A stretch of 64,000 nucleotides of DNA, from contig NC_064774.1 of the NCBI RefSeq assembly GCF_011397635.1, positions 1,736,520 to 1,800,519 of the forward strand, read 5' to 3'. Every line of letters begins with the position of its first letter. The first letter of the stretch is position 1. The DNA is from Epinephelus fuscoguttatus. Taxonomy: Eukaryota; Chordata; Actinopteri; Perciformes; Serranidae. The notes below the pieces were generated by a model, which saw only the letters and a list, made by a program, of their open reading frames with translations, did no database searches and was not told the DNA's origin. Positions 24,266 through 36,072 of this stretch are shown here, in pieces. The position numbers and the translations under genes are program-made.

Positions 24266-25200
24266 GAACTAGCAGTGCGCCCCACTTTTAAGTCAATACA
24301 ACATATAAACACTTTAACTATCTGCCTTTCAACGTGCTACCTCAACTACTAATGTACAGTTTTAGCCCACTAACTATCTCACTATTGGCAATGGTACTAC
24401 TGTACTTTCAATAAAGCAATCGTACTGTCAAATTCACAAACACTCTGTCTGAACACATTGCTCTTCTTTAACAGACTATTTAATCTGCAGTTTCCTATGA
24501 CCTGTATCCCAAACACACACCATGTGACACTGTACGTGGGCAACTGCCCACTCAGTGGGTATGGACTAGTTTCATCTTTAACTTTTAACTTTCAAACATC
24601 AAAGGGTACAAAGAAAGAAACAAACAAAGTCACACCTAAACCACTCCTCTGACCAATACAAAACAGTCTCTAAAGTAAAGTTTTGAATGCAAGACTTTTA
24701 CTTAACAGAGTAACAGAGTATTCAAGTAAAATATATGTACTTCTTTGAACTATGCTTTATTTAAACACCATTTCTCCTTCCCCACAGTGCTGTCATCACA
24801 GCTAGCTACAGAGCTGCAAGCTTATTATCCTTGAGTTGATATTGTTTTGGAAAGCTCTGCATTTAATATTAATTCATCAAATTGGGGATAACAACCTCTA
24901 CTATCTTACTCTTGTTTTTAATTTCACATGGCCCGCAAAATACTGGATTTAAAAGAAACCGTTAAACCTAAAACAAAGTTAGCTAACGTTAGCCTGGCTA
25001 AAGTTTAGCTAACTGTTAAACTAACGTTAAGTTACAGTTGCTGTAACTGACGAACCGTCATTTCCGTCTGAAACTAAGTTTTCAAACCGTATTTTACTTA
25101 AATAAACTTGTACTTACACAGCAGAGCTTCTGTAGCGACACTGCGCTCTGAATAAAATCATAAAACACGCAGATAAAGTCAGAAATATGGACTCACTTAC

Positions 25201-25275
25201 AGCTACAGACACAGATTTACTCTCAGAGACTTCACCGCTGCTGCCTGAGTAACCTCATCACCATGGCAACAGGGA
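25201..25275 (-). promoter_or_regulatory. ttc29 5' noncoding exon and X-box-like promoter motif
   Basis: A minus-strand donor GTAAGTGAG begins at 25200, fitting a noncoding first exon that splices to the acceptor before 22115. Within or just upstream, at 25257-25270 on the minus strand, is GTTGCCATGGTGAT, which fits the RFX X-box pattern (two half sites around AT) except for the last base. RFX sites drive ciliary genes, and ttc29 is one. The exon start is not visible. Confidence 0.45.
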
Positions 25276-25279
25276 CAGG

Positions 25280-25466
25280 CCGCGTTCCAACACTCACAAC
25301 CCCGCTGACTCCTCCCTGCTGCCTGGTTCCATTCAGAAATAATGAAACACTATTTCACACCAGTAAATCCTTATTAATTTGTGCTTTTTAAATTGAGCTG
25401 TGGGAGAGGAAGTGTTTAGATCTTTTATTTACAGTAGAATACGACTTCCTCCTGTAAAACTCTATC

Positions 25467-25501
<35 letters not shown>

Positions 25502-26555
25502 TAATATGTATCCTTGTGTCTGTGACCTCATTTTTCGGTCAAATTCCCTTAAGGTGTTCCTGAGGTATCACGGTCACTAGATTCAGATGGACAACCTGTT
25601 AAAATGTTTGCTTTGTGGTTAATACATTAATTATTACTTGATAAATTTCCCCTGTCTGCTTTGTAACATCTGTTTTGAAAAGTGCTGTTAACTAAAGTTT
25701 TCTTGCTTCACAGTTCATCGGTCATGTTGCTGCTTTTACCTTCATCCAGACATGGGTCGTCCAATGGTAGTCACTTATTTTACTTCGCATGGCGCCCTGT
25801 GTAAATGGGACAAGAAGAGGTAACAGAAACAAAGGATAAAAGTCAGCCACACACATGTGAATATGGTGAAGGCCTTCAGTGGCTGTATATTAACACATAA
25901 AGAATATTTCCTGCAGCACAAAGCAGTGTCTGTACAACACACACTTTGTTCCAGATGTTGGAGATCTCACCACAGCTGGGATGGAAACTCTGCTGAGTGT
26001 GTGTGACTGCGCTCGGTCTGTGGCGGTGAATGTGAATTATTTTCTTCAAAGAGTCGCAGAGTTTCTAATAAAGTTTCATGTTGGTGGAAATCAGCAGCAG
26101 CTGAGACACACAGGCCGTTTCCTGTCTGTATCTGGGTTTGATTTGCTGTAAGACGACACTCTTGTTTGTTCTTCTCACTCTAATGAGCTTCAAGTGTAAT
26201 TTGTCCGTTAACCAGCAGTGCTTTTGAAGAAGAAAAAAATGAAACACTTTTCTTTTTCTCCACCACTGGAGACCAATAACATGACTGTGTACGCGCAGTC
26301 TGAGGTCATCATAAAGTCGTGTGTGTTTCTGCTTCAAATTAAAAGCTCACTGACAATTAGAATATGGCTCTTTTTCATCTCTGCAGCAAAATGAATTAAT
26401 TTATAATGAATATTGTTATTGTTGTCATGCATGTTAAGGTTTAACAGGGGCTCGAAAATCATTCAGATTAGATTAGACTCAACCAAATCTTCAAAATAAA
26501 TGCCGTTACTCCTCTATATCTTCACATAGCAAATACTCATTGCCACAGAACCTTT
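25280..26555. other. ttc29-ednra intergenic, nothing recognised
   Basis: Contains an ATAATAATA run near 25470 and no family-like ORF. No exon-like chain was seen on either strand. Confidence 0.4.
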
Positions 26556-26556
26556 A

Positions 26557-28425
26557 AAGGGTAACTTCAGTATTTTTCAACCTAGACCCCGTTTTTCCAC
26601 ATGTTTGTGGCCAAGTGGCTGATGGGAACAACAGTTTTGGAAACTGGTCCTCTACTGAGCCAGAGGGCTGCAGTCAGCAGTGGTGAAACAGGCTGCATTG
26701 TACCCACTTGGGGCAATTGACCTATGGCTAAGCCACGCCCCCTCCACTCACTCAGACAAACTATCAACATTCAGTGACCGGCGCTATGGCAGGTGTCACA
26801 GTACACGGCATTTCACAGGAGGCAACTGATGATTTCTGGGGACATAACGATCAGATGTCATTGAGAAGTAACCAAAAGGGCCTAAACTATGCATTGGAGG
26901 GATATATTCATCATTTTATTGTTGAGAAGGTCGATGAAAAGCTTAAATTACAAGCCAAAATTTACAGGTCACAGTGTACGCTTGTGAACCGCATCTGGTT
27001 GCCGTCGCCATCAAAGACAACAAGTTAAAGTGCCACTGAAGTTAAGGTTTTTGGCTCAGAATATGAGAAAAGGATAACGGCCTTTTTACCATCTTTACCA
27101 AGAGTGTCTCTCCGTTAGTTTGGTGCTACAGTATTTACACTGAATCATTCAGCATAACGTTTGCCAACCTTTGTTATCTCTGCCATTACAGATAAGTTAA
27201 TGAAGCTAAGCTCCAGAAGTTAACGTTAGCTTAACTAGAGCCCTTTGGACAACAGCTAACAATGATGTACCATCACCAAAGTACAAAACTAGAACAAAAT
27301 AGGCTAATGAACTCCCAGCAAACAAGGTGACATGATGAACAACGCAGCTAGGAGCTAACGTTAGGCTAACTTTAGCTAACGTTAGCTAGAGATGTTAAAG
27401 ATAACTTTATATTTCTTTCCAGCAAAGTGACAATATGTTGCCTCAAACACAATGTTGACTTACCTTAGAACAGATGTAGACATCATTGTTAATCTTATTC
27501 ACGTTGAGTTGATGTTGTGGTCTAACGTTACCACACAACTTTATCCAAAGGAGACACTTTTCTCGGTTGAGATGTGGTTTAAGTGTAAGTGTAAAAAATA
27601 CACCTGGTCGCCCAGCCTCTCAGGATACCTTGTGTCAGAGTTGCATGTACCCCATGCACACCGTTTGACCATTTTAAAACTTCAAATCTCAGAAAACTGG
27701 ACTTATAGGTCAATTGCGCACCGTCAATATACGTCCACATGCTCAGATTATAATTGTAGGTGTTTAACACCATTACAGAAAGGATCCTCACAGAGACGGG
27801 CCTTTGTGTTGAAGAGTAAGATCGTTTTTGTTTGACCGAATAGAGCCTCGAAATTGCCATCACCACACCCACCAGACTCCGTTTGAATAAACAGTAATTT
27901 TAGTGTGAATAGAGGCAGCATGTTTTCACATGTAACTGGGTGAATTAAGGGTTAATTTCAATAAAATCAGAGGTGGTGAGTGTTGGAAAACTGAAAAGAC
28001 GAACCACGATGGCTTTCCCAAGTTATTTTTTGCTTTTGTGGACTGTGAATGAAGTGTGTTTTACGAAGCTAAAATGACTGTTTTTTTTATATGGGGTCTG
28101 GTGGAGTTGAGGATGCTGATTTCGAGGCTGTTCCTGGTCAGACAAAAAGGATCTTACTCTTTAGCAAACCTCTGCAGGGATCCTTTCTATAATGGGTTCA
28201 GACTCTTAGAATAAGAATCTCAGCCTGTCAGTGGCAGAAAGAAACACTTTTAGTGGATGTAAATGACTGTGCGCAATTGCCCCAAGTAGTTACACTGCAG
28301 CTTGTTTCACTGCTGCCAGCTGCAGGGGTCAGTACTGGACCAATGTCAAAAACTGTTGTTGCCATGAGTCACACGGGCACAAAAACATGAGAAAATAGGG
28401 TGCAGGTTGAAAAATACCAAAGTTG
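26557..28425. mobile_element. DNA transposon relic with terminal inverted repeats of about 165 bp
   Basis: The left end (AACTTCAGTATTTTTCAACC, CATGTTTGTGGCC, GGGAACAACAGTTTTGG, GCTGCAGTCAGCAGTGGTG, ACTTGGGGCAATTG) is mirrored at the right end by ACTTTGGTATTTTTCAACC, CATGTTTTTGTGCC, GGCAACAACAGTTTTTG, GCTGGCAGCAGTGAAAC and ACTTGGGGCAATTG on the minus strand. An 84-codon frame at 26774-27028 reads ALEGYIHHFIVEKVDEKLK, LQAKIYRSQ, which recalls transposon-encoded YqaJ/SWIM-type proteins, but this is a weak inference. TAGCTAACGTTAGC palindromes occur inside. Superfamily not settled. Confidence 0.65.
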
Positions 28426-28541
28426 CAATGTGCCAGTAAATGAAGAAGAAGAAGAAGAAGAAGAAGACTGCAGGCTCTTTAGAATTTAAAAACTTGAACT
28501 AAATGCCTTGCTCAAGGCCTCTCAGCTGTGTGTGATAGATG

Positions 28542-28544
<3 letters not shown>

Positions 28545-28591
<47 letters not shown>

Positions 28592-28593
28592 GT
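28545..28593 (+). repeat. TG microsatellite
   Basis: About 22 TG units with one C interruption, intergenic. Confidence 0.95.
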
Positions 28594-28750
28594 GATTATC
28601 TGCCTGCATGTTTCAAGTCACGTAGAGCCTTCATCTGTTTATCTCTGTGTATACTGTAACAAACAAACTGTCGTCAGTCTGAAAGGAAGTCAGAGGTCAT
28701 GACCACTTCTACTTGACTTCTACAGACATACAGACCCATAGACCCATAGA

Positions 28751-28788
28751 CTGATAGATAGATTGATAGATAGATAGATAGATAGATT

Positions 28789-28835
<47 letters not shown>

Positions 28836-28845
28836 TGATAGATAC

Positions 28846-28888
<43 letters not shown>

Positions 28889-28905
28889 CATAGATACATA
28901 GATAA
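28751..28905 (+). repeat. GATA microsatellite
   Basis: About 35 GATA/GATT/CATA tetranucleotides with few interruptions, in the ttc29-ednra intergenic region. GATA-rich arrays have been linked to sex chromosomes in some vertebrates; nothing here shows that. Confidence 0.95.
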
Positions 28906-29206
28906 TTAATAATCTACAAAGATGCATCATATTCTATGAGATCATCATATGTTTGTAGCGTGGCCACATTGATTTAGAAGAAGGAGACTTTAAGAACACT
29001 TCATTCTTCAGTTTATCACAAACATTCAGCATCAACACATCTAGAGATACACAGTGTTTACTAGACAGGAAGGAGTGCCCAGTCAGCGAAAGAAAATGTG
29101 ACATTGCACGTTTCGGCAAAGCACGAAAAAATGTTATATTTGCATGTTTCATACGTATCATAACATTTATAAAGTTACTAAGTATATAAACTGACTTTGT
29201 CATTGG

Positions 29207-30660
29207 GAGGTGGAGGGGATGGTGGATGCCACTGCACCTAAACAAGATGGCTGTCAAGCTGCCGACCACTGCTCAAGACCGACAAACAAAAGCCAGTTGT
29301 GTTTAGGTGAGTCATGGCTGTTTTACCAGTGGCTTTTTAGGCACAAAATGGGGATGTTTTGTTGCAACCTGTTGCATTTTTCAGGCACCAAACAAGGGTG
29401 TTTTGTAACGACCTGTCACTGTTTTTCAGGCACCAAATGCTGGTGCTTTGCAACGACCCAACACTGTTTTTCTAGCGCATTCGTAGGCACCAAGCGTGTT
29501 TTGTAACGACCTGTCACCAATTTTCCAGCTGCTTTTTAGGCACCAAACATAGGTGTTTTGTGGCGACCTGCTGCTATTTTACCAGTGGCTTTTCAGGAAC
29601 TAAATGGAGATGTTGTGTTGCGGCCTGTTGCAGTTTTTCAGGCACCAACATAGGTGTTTTGTAGCAACCTGTCACCAATTTTCCAGCTGCTTTTTAGGTA
29701 CCAAACAAGGGTGTTTTGTAACGACCTGTCACTGTTTTTCAGGCACCAAATGTGGGTGCTTTGCAGTGACCCAACACTGTTTTTCTAGCGCATTCGTAGG
29801 CACCAAACGTGTTTTGTAGCAACCCATGCTGTTTTTTCCAGTGGCATTTTAGGCACTAAACATAGGTGTTTTGTAGCAACCCATCACTGTTTTCAGGCAC
29901 CAAATGTGTGCATTTTGTAGTGACTTGTCACTGTTTTTTCAGCTGCTTTTTAGGAACCAAGCATGAGTGTTTTGTAGTGACCTGTCCTTGTTTTTCACGC
30001 ACCAAATGTTAGTATTGTGTGGCAACTTGTCACTGTTTTTACAGCAGCTTTTTAGTCACCAAATGTGGGCGTTTCGCCGTGATCTTTCGCTGTTTGTCAG
30101 GCACTAAACGTAGGTCTTTTGTAGCGACCCATCACTATTTTTCAGGCACTAAACATGGATGTTTTATTTTGCAACTTTTCAGTAGATTTTTAGGCACCAA
30201 ACATGGGTGTTTTGTAGCAGCCCATAATTGTTTTTTCTAGCGACTTTTAAGACACCATGTGTGATTGTTTTGTAGTAACCTGTCGTTGTTTTTCAGGCAC
30301 CAAGCATGGTTGTCTTTTAGCCAATCGTTGCTGTTTTTCCAGCTGCTTTTTAGGCTCCAAACATGGATGTTTGGTTGCAACCTGTCACTGTTTTTCCAGC
30401 AGATAGTGCTATGAAAAGTGGTCTTTTTTTTTTAGAGAGACATTGGTTATGATCATGATCTTTTCCTAACCATAACTAAGTAGTTTTTGTGCCTAATGGT
30501 TTTCCCTGGACAGGAAGGGGATAAAAACTATAACCTGAAAATTAATTAAAGCCATCAGACAAATTTAGCGCAGTAAAAAGTAAAATATTTACCTCTGAGA
30601 TGTAGTAGAGTAGAAATGGAAATACTCAAGTAAAGAGCAAATACTTCAAATGTGAGTGAA
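29207..30660 (+). mobile_element. Leader-VNTR-tail element, long copy A
   Basis: The leader GGAGGTGGAGGGGATGGTG ... AAACAAGATGGCTGTCAAG ... CCAGTTGTGTTTAGG is followed by about twenty 45-62 base units (CAGGCACCAAACATGGGTG, TTTTGTAGCAACCTGTCAC, TGTTTTTCCAGCTGCTTTTTAG). The tail has TAGTGCTATGAAAAGTGG, ATGATCTTTTCCTAACC and ACCTCTGAGATGTAGTAGAG. The same order recurs at 40185-41745. Confidence 0.75.
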
Positions 30661-31199
30661 TGTACAGGCTGTATGTCTCTGGGAGATGTTTAAACTTCTC
30701 CGACGTCACAGCAGATCATGAACAGCAGTGAGAAAGCTCCAGGATCGTCTCACAATACAAAATAAAATAAAACATCTTCTGAGAAGAATTCTGCTTTTTA
30801 TGTGTCTGTTCGGTGGTAGCTTTCCAGATTCTCAGTGTGAACCACGTCAATATGCTGGAATCAGAAAGAATAAAGAAAACGGTTTCAGTAAACTCTGATG
30901 GAGAGCAGGACTCGGTGGTGTAATAAACAGAGTCTGGAGTCTGCAATCAGTTGTGTTCAAACACTCCAGTAAAGTCAAATTTGTTGTTTAAGTGCAGTAA
31001 TACGTTTTACTGCCTCAATTTCCACAACATTGTTTTATAAACAAACTTTAAGTGGAAAAAGGGGTTAAAAACTGGCTTCAGTCACATGAAGTGTGTGTGT
31101 CAGATAGTAAAAGTTCAGTCACTTTATGTCAGAGTGTTTATGAGATGTTCCACTGTAACCCGCTGAAAGAGCAGAAGAAGAAGGGGGAGGGCCGAGAGG
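30661..31199. other. Upstream flank of ednra, nothing recognised
   Basis: No coding evidence. 31170-31220 is G/A-rich and may belong to the ednra promoter. Confidence 0.3.
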
Positions 31200-31364
31200 A
31201 GAGGAGGGGGTGAGAGGCAGAGTAAAACCTGAGTGACATCAGTTTGACTTCATCAGTTTTGTCTCCTTCGCCAAGTGGAGCTACTCTTCTTCTTCTTATC
31301 CTCTCGTCCTTGGAGGGATTTAACTAACCAAAATCCACTGAGGAAGACAGAAAAATACAGACAG
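31200..31364 (+). other. ednra noncoding first exon (3' end seen)
   Basis: The stretch ends in ATACAGACAG followed by GTGAGATTTT, a strong donor at 31365. It has no long ORF and lies 1.95 kb upstream of the acceptor TTTTTCTTAG (AG at 33315-33316) in front of the exon with the ednra start. That suggests a spliced 5' UTR. The upstream border and promoter are guesses; the region 31170-31260 is G/A-rich without a clear TATA box. Confidence 0.4.
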
Positions 31365-32589
31365 GTGAGATTTTCTTCTTTTGTCAACATTTATCCAGAT
31401 GCAACTTGTAAGTTTGATTTCCAAAAGACCTCGATCGTTTAAAATGAGCCATTATGTAAAATCAACAGATACATATGTTAAGATAATAACAGGCATCAAT
31501 TTAACAGATAGTTTAAGTTTATTTTAAGTTAAAAAATGTAGGTGGATGATAAAAGCTCACAGGAAAAGGACAGTATAGTTCATTATGTGCTTTTCATTTT
31601 TATACCCCCCCCCCCCCCCACAAAGTGTGCTTTATATTTGAAGCATAATGACATCTGACCCAGATAGGCTCTGTAACCTTCTGTAAACGTATTTTTCAAA
31701 TGCGTTCATTTTACAAGCGACAGTCCAAACAGTCTGGGTTTTTGAGGAGGACATTATTGAGCTGAGACTGAGAGAGGGAGAGAGATCAAACAGTGGACTA
31801 CGTGACGATGTGAATAAAGGGGGTCGACCAAGCATTTTAGCGTCTTTCAGCTCAGCTGTTTTGGTTTTACTGATGGCGACTGTTTTGGACCATTCTCATC
31901 AGCTGCATTTCAAGAAGCAGCTCTAAAAGGTCACCATATATGATCTGCTCAGCGGCAAGCAGCAGATACACACAGTTAAAGACAAGCTGGTGAACACAGT
32001 GGAGCATTCAGCAGCTAGAGAGGCAGATATTTCCCTCAGGAGTTGGTGGAGACCAAAAACTGAGCTAAAAGAGAGAGATTAATGGATTTTATCAGGTGGA
32101 CACAAACACAAAAACTCCTAATGAATGCTAGTTTTGCTCTGTATCTGTTGGGTATGTAAATCAGCTACGGTTCATCATATCACCTTAAAAGGTGATGATG
32201 CGTCAGCGTTGTTTTTGCTGCCTCAAAGAGTAAATAAACGTTTTAATGTAGTGTTTCATAGATGGCATTCAGAATTGCAACGTTCAGATAGACGAAGTTC
32301 AGAATTCTGACATTCTGTTATCTGTGCAGTGACTTGCTGTGTCAGACACTGACGAAGAAAGCTACCTGCGGTGGGACTAGATTGAACGTTAAGGCGGCGA
32401 AAGTCTGATTAAGGCGGGCAGGAGGGGTGGTGGATGGGTCCAACAAACACCGACTTTCACCTGAGAGAGCGGTGTTCACGTCCCGTAAGATTCTAAAGCC
32501 AAACCCTGTTGTTTTGTCCTGAACCTAACCATGTGTATTTGTTGTTGAAGGAAAAAAAAACACATCAATTTGCGGTGTTGTACAGACGT

Positions 32590-32856
32590 CTGCTTTTATT
32601 TTGAAAGAGACTGTATGTGAACATTGAATTTCCTGTGAAAACATAAGTGTATTTTGAAAGAAGACAATGCATGTAACAGGCAAAACTTCGTCACGTCAAT
32701 ATGTGACGAGGTCAGAGTCATGTCAAGTCCAAAGTCATCAAATTTGTGACTCGAGTCCACACCTCTTCCTACAGATTCTGCGTACATATGCAGATACATG
32801 TAAGGGAATGAAGAATATTTCAACTGTAAGACGACCATTTGTACATCAGTTACTGT
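32590..32856. repeat. Repeat linked to the following MITE
   Basis: GCTTTTATTTTGAAAGAGACTG and GTGTATTTTGAAAGAAGAC (32595-32665) recur near 10810-10880 beside the same MITE end, so both pieces probably belong to one larger element. Confidence 0.5.
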
Positions 32857-33215
32857 GTGTTACGTTGAATTCATGAAGAAAAGTTGTTTTTCTCACATGC
32901 CACCATGGTGAATGAAGAATCCAAAAAAGGCAGTGTAATCCAAGAGTCATTTATCCAGTTCAGCTCAGTACTTCTCAAACACACGTATTTACACTCAGAA
33001 CACAGTATAAAAACACTTGAGTATAAACAGTACAGACACACTCTGATCGCCCTGACAAGTGTGTTAACCAAGGATTCGATATTAGTTTTGCTGCTGTTAA
33101 ATGTAAGCCTCGTTCATGAAGAATGTTCGCCTTTTTTGGATTCTGTTTTTCGGATTCTTCGTTCAGCATAGAGGCATAAGCGAATAAAGTTTTCTTGACA
33201 AATTCAACGTAACAC
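32857..33215. mobile_element. Complete MITE with inverted repeats of about 75 bp in ednra intron 1
   Basis: Left end GTGTTACGTTGAATT..GAAGAAAAG ... GAATGAAGAATCCAAAAAA is mirrored by the right end, which reads GTGTTACGTTGAATTTG..AAGAAAAC ... GAACGAAGAATCC..AATCCAAAAAA on the minus strand. Length 359 bases; no coding capacity. The right end is 100 bases from the ednra acceptor at 33316. Confidence 0.75.
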
Positions 33216-33316
33216 GTGGTGAGTAACTGATTTACAAATAGTCATTTTGCAAAGTTGCAAAGCTTTCCAATCAACCTCTAATTTTATTTAACTTTTCCTC
33301 CACACTTTTTTCTTAG

Positions 33317-33622
33317 AGCCTGGAATCCAACAACTTCAGGACTGCTAACACGTGCTCTACTCGGCTCCAATCAGTGCTGTGGACTTCTAAAGCTTCTAGA
33401 ACTTGCAGCAGAAAAGGTTCTGAAATCAGAGAAGGATCTGGTCCTGGATCTGGAAAACATTCTGCAACAACAGCAGGTTCTAAACTGGGTTCTGGAGTCT
33501 GCCCTGAAGCCACAACAAGTTCTACGAGTTTAGGAGTTGGTTCAGGAGTAGGGTCCAGGATGGGTTCAAGAACCAAATCATGCTCCAGAATAGGAACCAG
33601 TTTGGGTTTCAGGGTTCCCTCC
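33317..33622 (+). other. ednra 5' UTR part of the first coding exon
   Basis: The exon begins after the acceptor AG at 33315-33316. The frame of the receptor stays open upstream through this stretch and reads Gly/Ser-rich (from about 33420 on), but there is no in-frame ATG before 33560. I treat it as 5' UTR. The repeated GGTTCTGGA/GGATCTGG wording suggests a small decayed tandem repeat. Confidence 0.5.
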
Positions 33623-34680
33623 ATGCCCGGAGTGTTTACCTCCCTGCTGGTTGTCTGGTGTTTGGGGTTTGTCAAGCCCGCCGGTTGCCACAGTAACTTC
33701 TCCGATCTGGTGATGTTGGAGCTGCCTGACCTCCACAGCACTGATGCGCCTCTGGGACCAGGGCTGGACTATCTCATCCAGACCTTGGACGGAGAGCCAC
33801 ACCTGGTGCAAGAGACCGTGAACAAGCCCCCGCCCACCTTGGAGAAAGGAAAACCAAAACACGTGAGCAAGCACAAACACAAATACGAAAGAAAACCTCC
33901 TTCTCACTCTCCTTCCTCTAACTCCTCCCTGGTGGTTCGTATGCGCCCGATGTCACTCCCTAGCTGCCTGCAGGCCACGTCAATCCAAACCGCCTTCAAG
34001 TACATCAATACGGTGCTGTCCTGCGTTATATTTGCTGTGGGGATCATCGGAAACGCCACCCTGCTCAGGATTATCTCCCAAAATAAAAGCATGAGGAACG
34101 GACCCAACGCACTGATAGCCAGTCTAGCCCTGGGAGACCTCATATACATTGCCATCGACATACCGATCCACGTCTACAAGGTACGCAACTTCACTACGAT
34201 GTTACTCAGACATATATTTGGATTTAAGTATTTACATCGTGACTGATGTTCTGATTTACTGAAACATGAGCCAAGAAGTCAAACACTTAATAGAGCTGAT
34301 AAAGTGTTTACTTCCATGGTTTAGTTAGTATGTACTCTCATCTCTACACAGGGAATTTCAAAATAAAAGCACAGTCTTTTAATACAAGTTGGTCTGAAAA
34401 TCATATTTCAGTTTTTATGTTCGAAGTAAAGAAACGTCAAATAGTGATGATCATTAACCAGCTTTATTTTTAAAAGACTGGGACGTAATTTGTGTCCTGA
34501 GTTTACAGGAGCAGAGATGCATTATGGGATATAAAACAAACTCCCTGTGGAAGCTGTGTGTGTTGTGTGTGTGTGTGCGTGTGTGTGTCAGTCAGGAGGT
34601 TGAGTGTTGCACTGATAACAGCACTAAAATACCCCACGGACTGAGATAACATGCCACACACACTCTGTGGTATGATGTTA

Positions 34681-34742
<62 letters not shown>

Positions 34743-34870
34743 CTCCTGGTGATGCGGTGGCCCTTTGCCGACGGTGTGTTCGGTCTGTTCCTCTGTAAGC
34801 TGTTTCCCTTCCTGCAGAAAGCTTCAGTCGGCATCACCGTCCTCAGCCTGTGCGCTCTCAGTGTGGACAG

Positions 34871-34918
<48 letters not shown>

Positions 34919-34968
34919 GTGACAATATGGTATTTAAATATTACCATATATAATATAATAATAATATA

Positions 34969-35024
<56 letters not shown>

Positions 35025-35414
35025 CCCCTTCCTCCTTTTCTCCCTCCCTGCCTTTCTTAGATCCTTTTTCTTTCTCTTTTTCTCCCTCCTTCCCGCCTCT
35101 CTCCTTTCTTTGTTCCTGCCCCTTCCTCCCTTCTTCCTCCCCGCTGTCTTTCTTCCATCCTTCCTGCCTTCCTCCTTTCGTCCCTCTTTCTCCCTCCCAA
35201 TCTTTATGTTCTTTTTCCTTCTCTTTTTCTTCCTCCCTCTTTCTTTGTTTCTTTCTCCTTTCCTACCCTTCTTCCCTCTCTTCTTTCTTTATTTCTTCCT
35301 CCTCCCCCACCCCACCCTTCATTATTTCTTTCTTCCCTCCTCATCTTCCCATTCACTCACCCACCCTCCCTCCCTCCCTCCCTCCCCTTCCTTCCTTCCT
35401 TCTTTCCTTCCTTC

Positions 35415-35465
<51 letters not shown>

Positions 35466-36034
35466 TCCTCTCCTTTGTCCATTCTCCCTTACCCTCTCCT
35501 TCCTTCTACCCTTCCTCCATCCCTCTCTTCTTTCCTTCTGTCTTTCTTCTTTCCCTCCTTCTTTCTTCTTTCCTTCCTTCCTTCCTTCTTCCCTCCCGCC
35601 CTTTATCTCTTTCTTTATTTCTTCTTTCCTTCCTTCCCTCTCTTTCTTCCCTCTCTCCTCCTTCCATGCTCCTTCCTTCCTTCCTTCCTTCCTTCCATCC
35701 TTCCTTCCTTCGTCCGTTTAGTCGGACCAAAGGAAAACACCAAACTAATATTTAGATACGAAGGATTAAGGTGCATCAACTGATGTCCACACATCCAGAG
35801 AGAACAAATGATTAAAAGTTACACCCCTGTGCCCAGGTACCGTGCGGTGTCGTCCTGGTCCCGGGTGCAGGGCACAGGCGTTCCCACGGTAACGGCGATG
35901 GAGCTCGTGGTGATCTGGATGCTGTCTATCACGCTGGCCGTGCCGGAGGCCATCGGCTTCAAGATGGTCACCTTCGACTACAAGAACGCCACCATTAACA
36001 CCTGCATGCTGCAGCCCGAGACGCCCTTCATGAC

Positions 36035-36072
<38 letters not shown>

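Noticed and set aside
28444-28467. GAA repeat
   Set aside because: Short simple repeat of about eight units; no special context.
29210-30240. Cys-rich repeated frames with [13 protein letters not shown]
   Set aside because: They follow the minisatellite units, change frame between units and have many stops; no support for a protein.
33374-33559. Start of the receptor frame at 33374
   Set aside because: That codon is GTG; the first in-frame ATG is at 33560.
35110-35721. 203-codon plus frame rich in Phe, Leu, Pro and Ser
   Set aside because: Pure translation of a CT simple repeat in an ednra intron.
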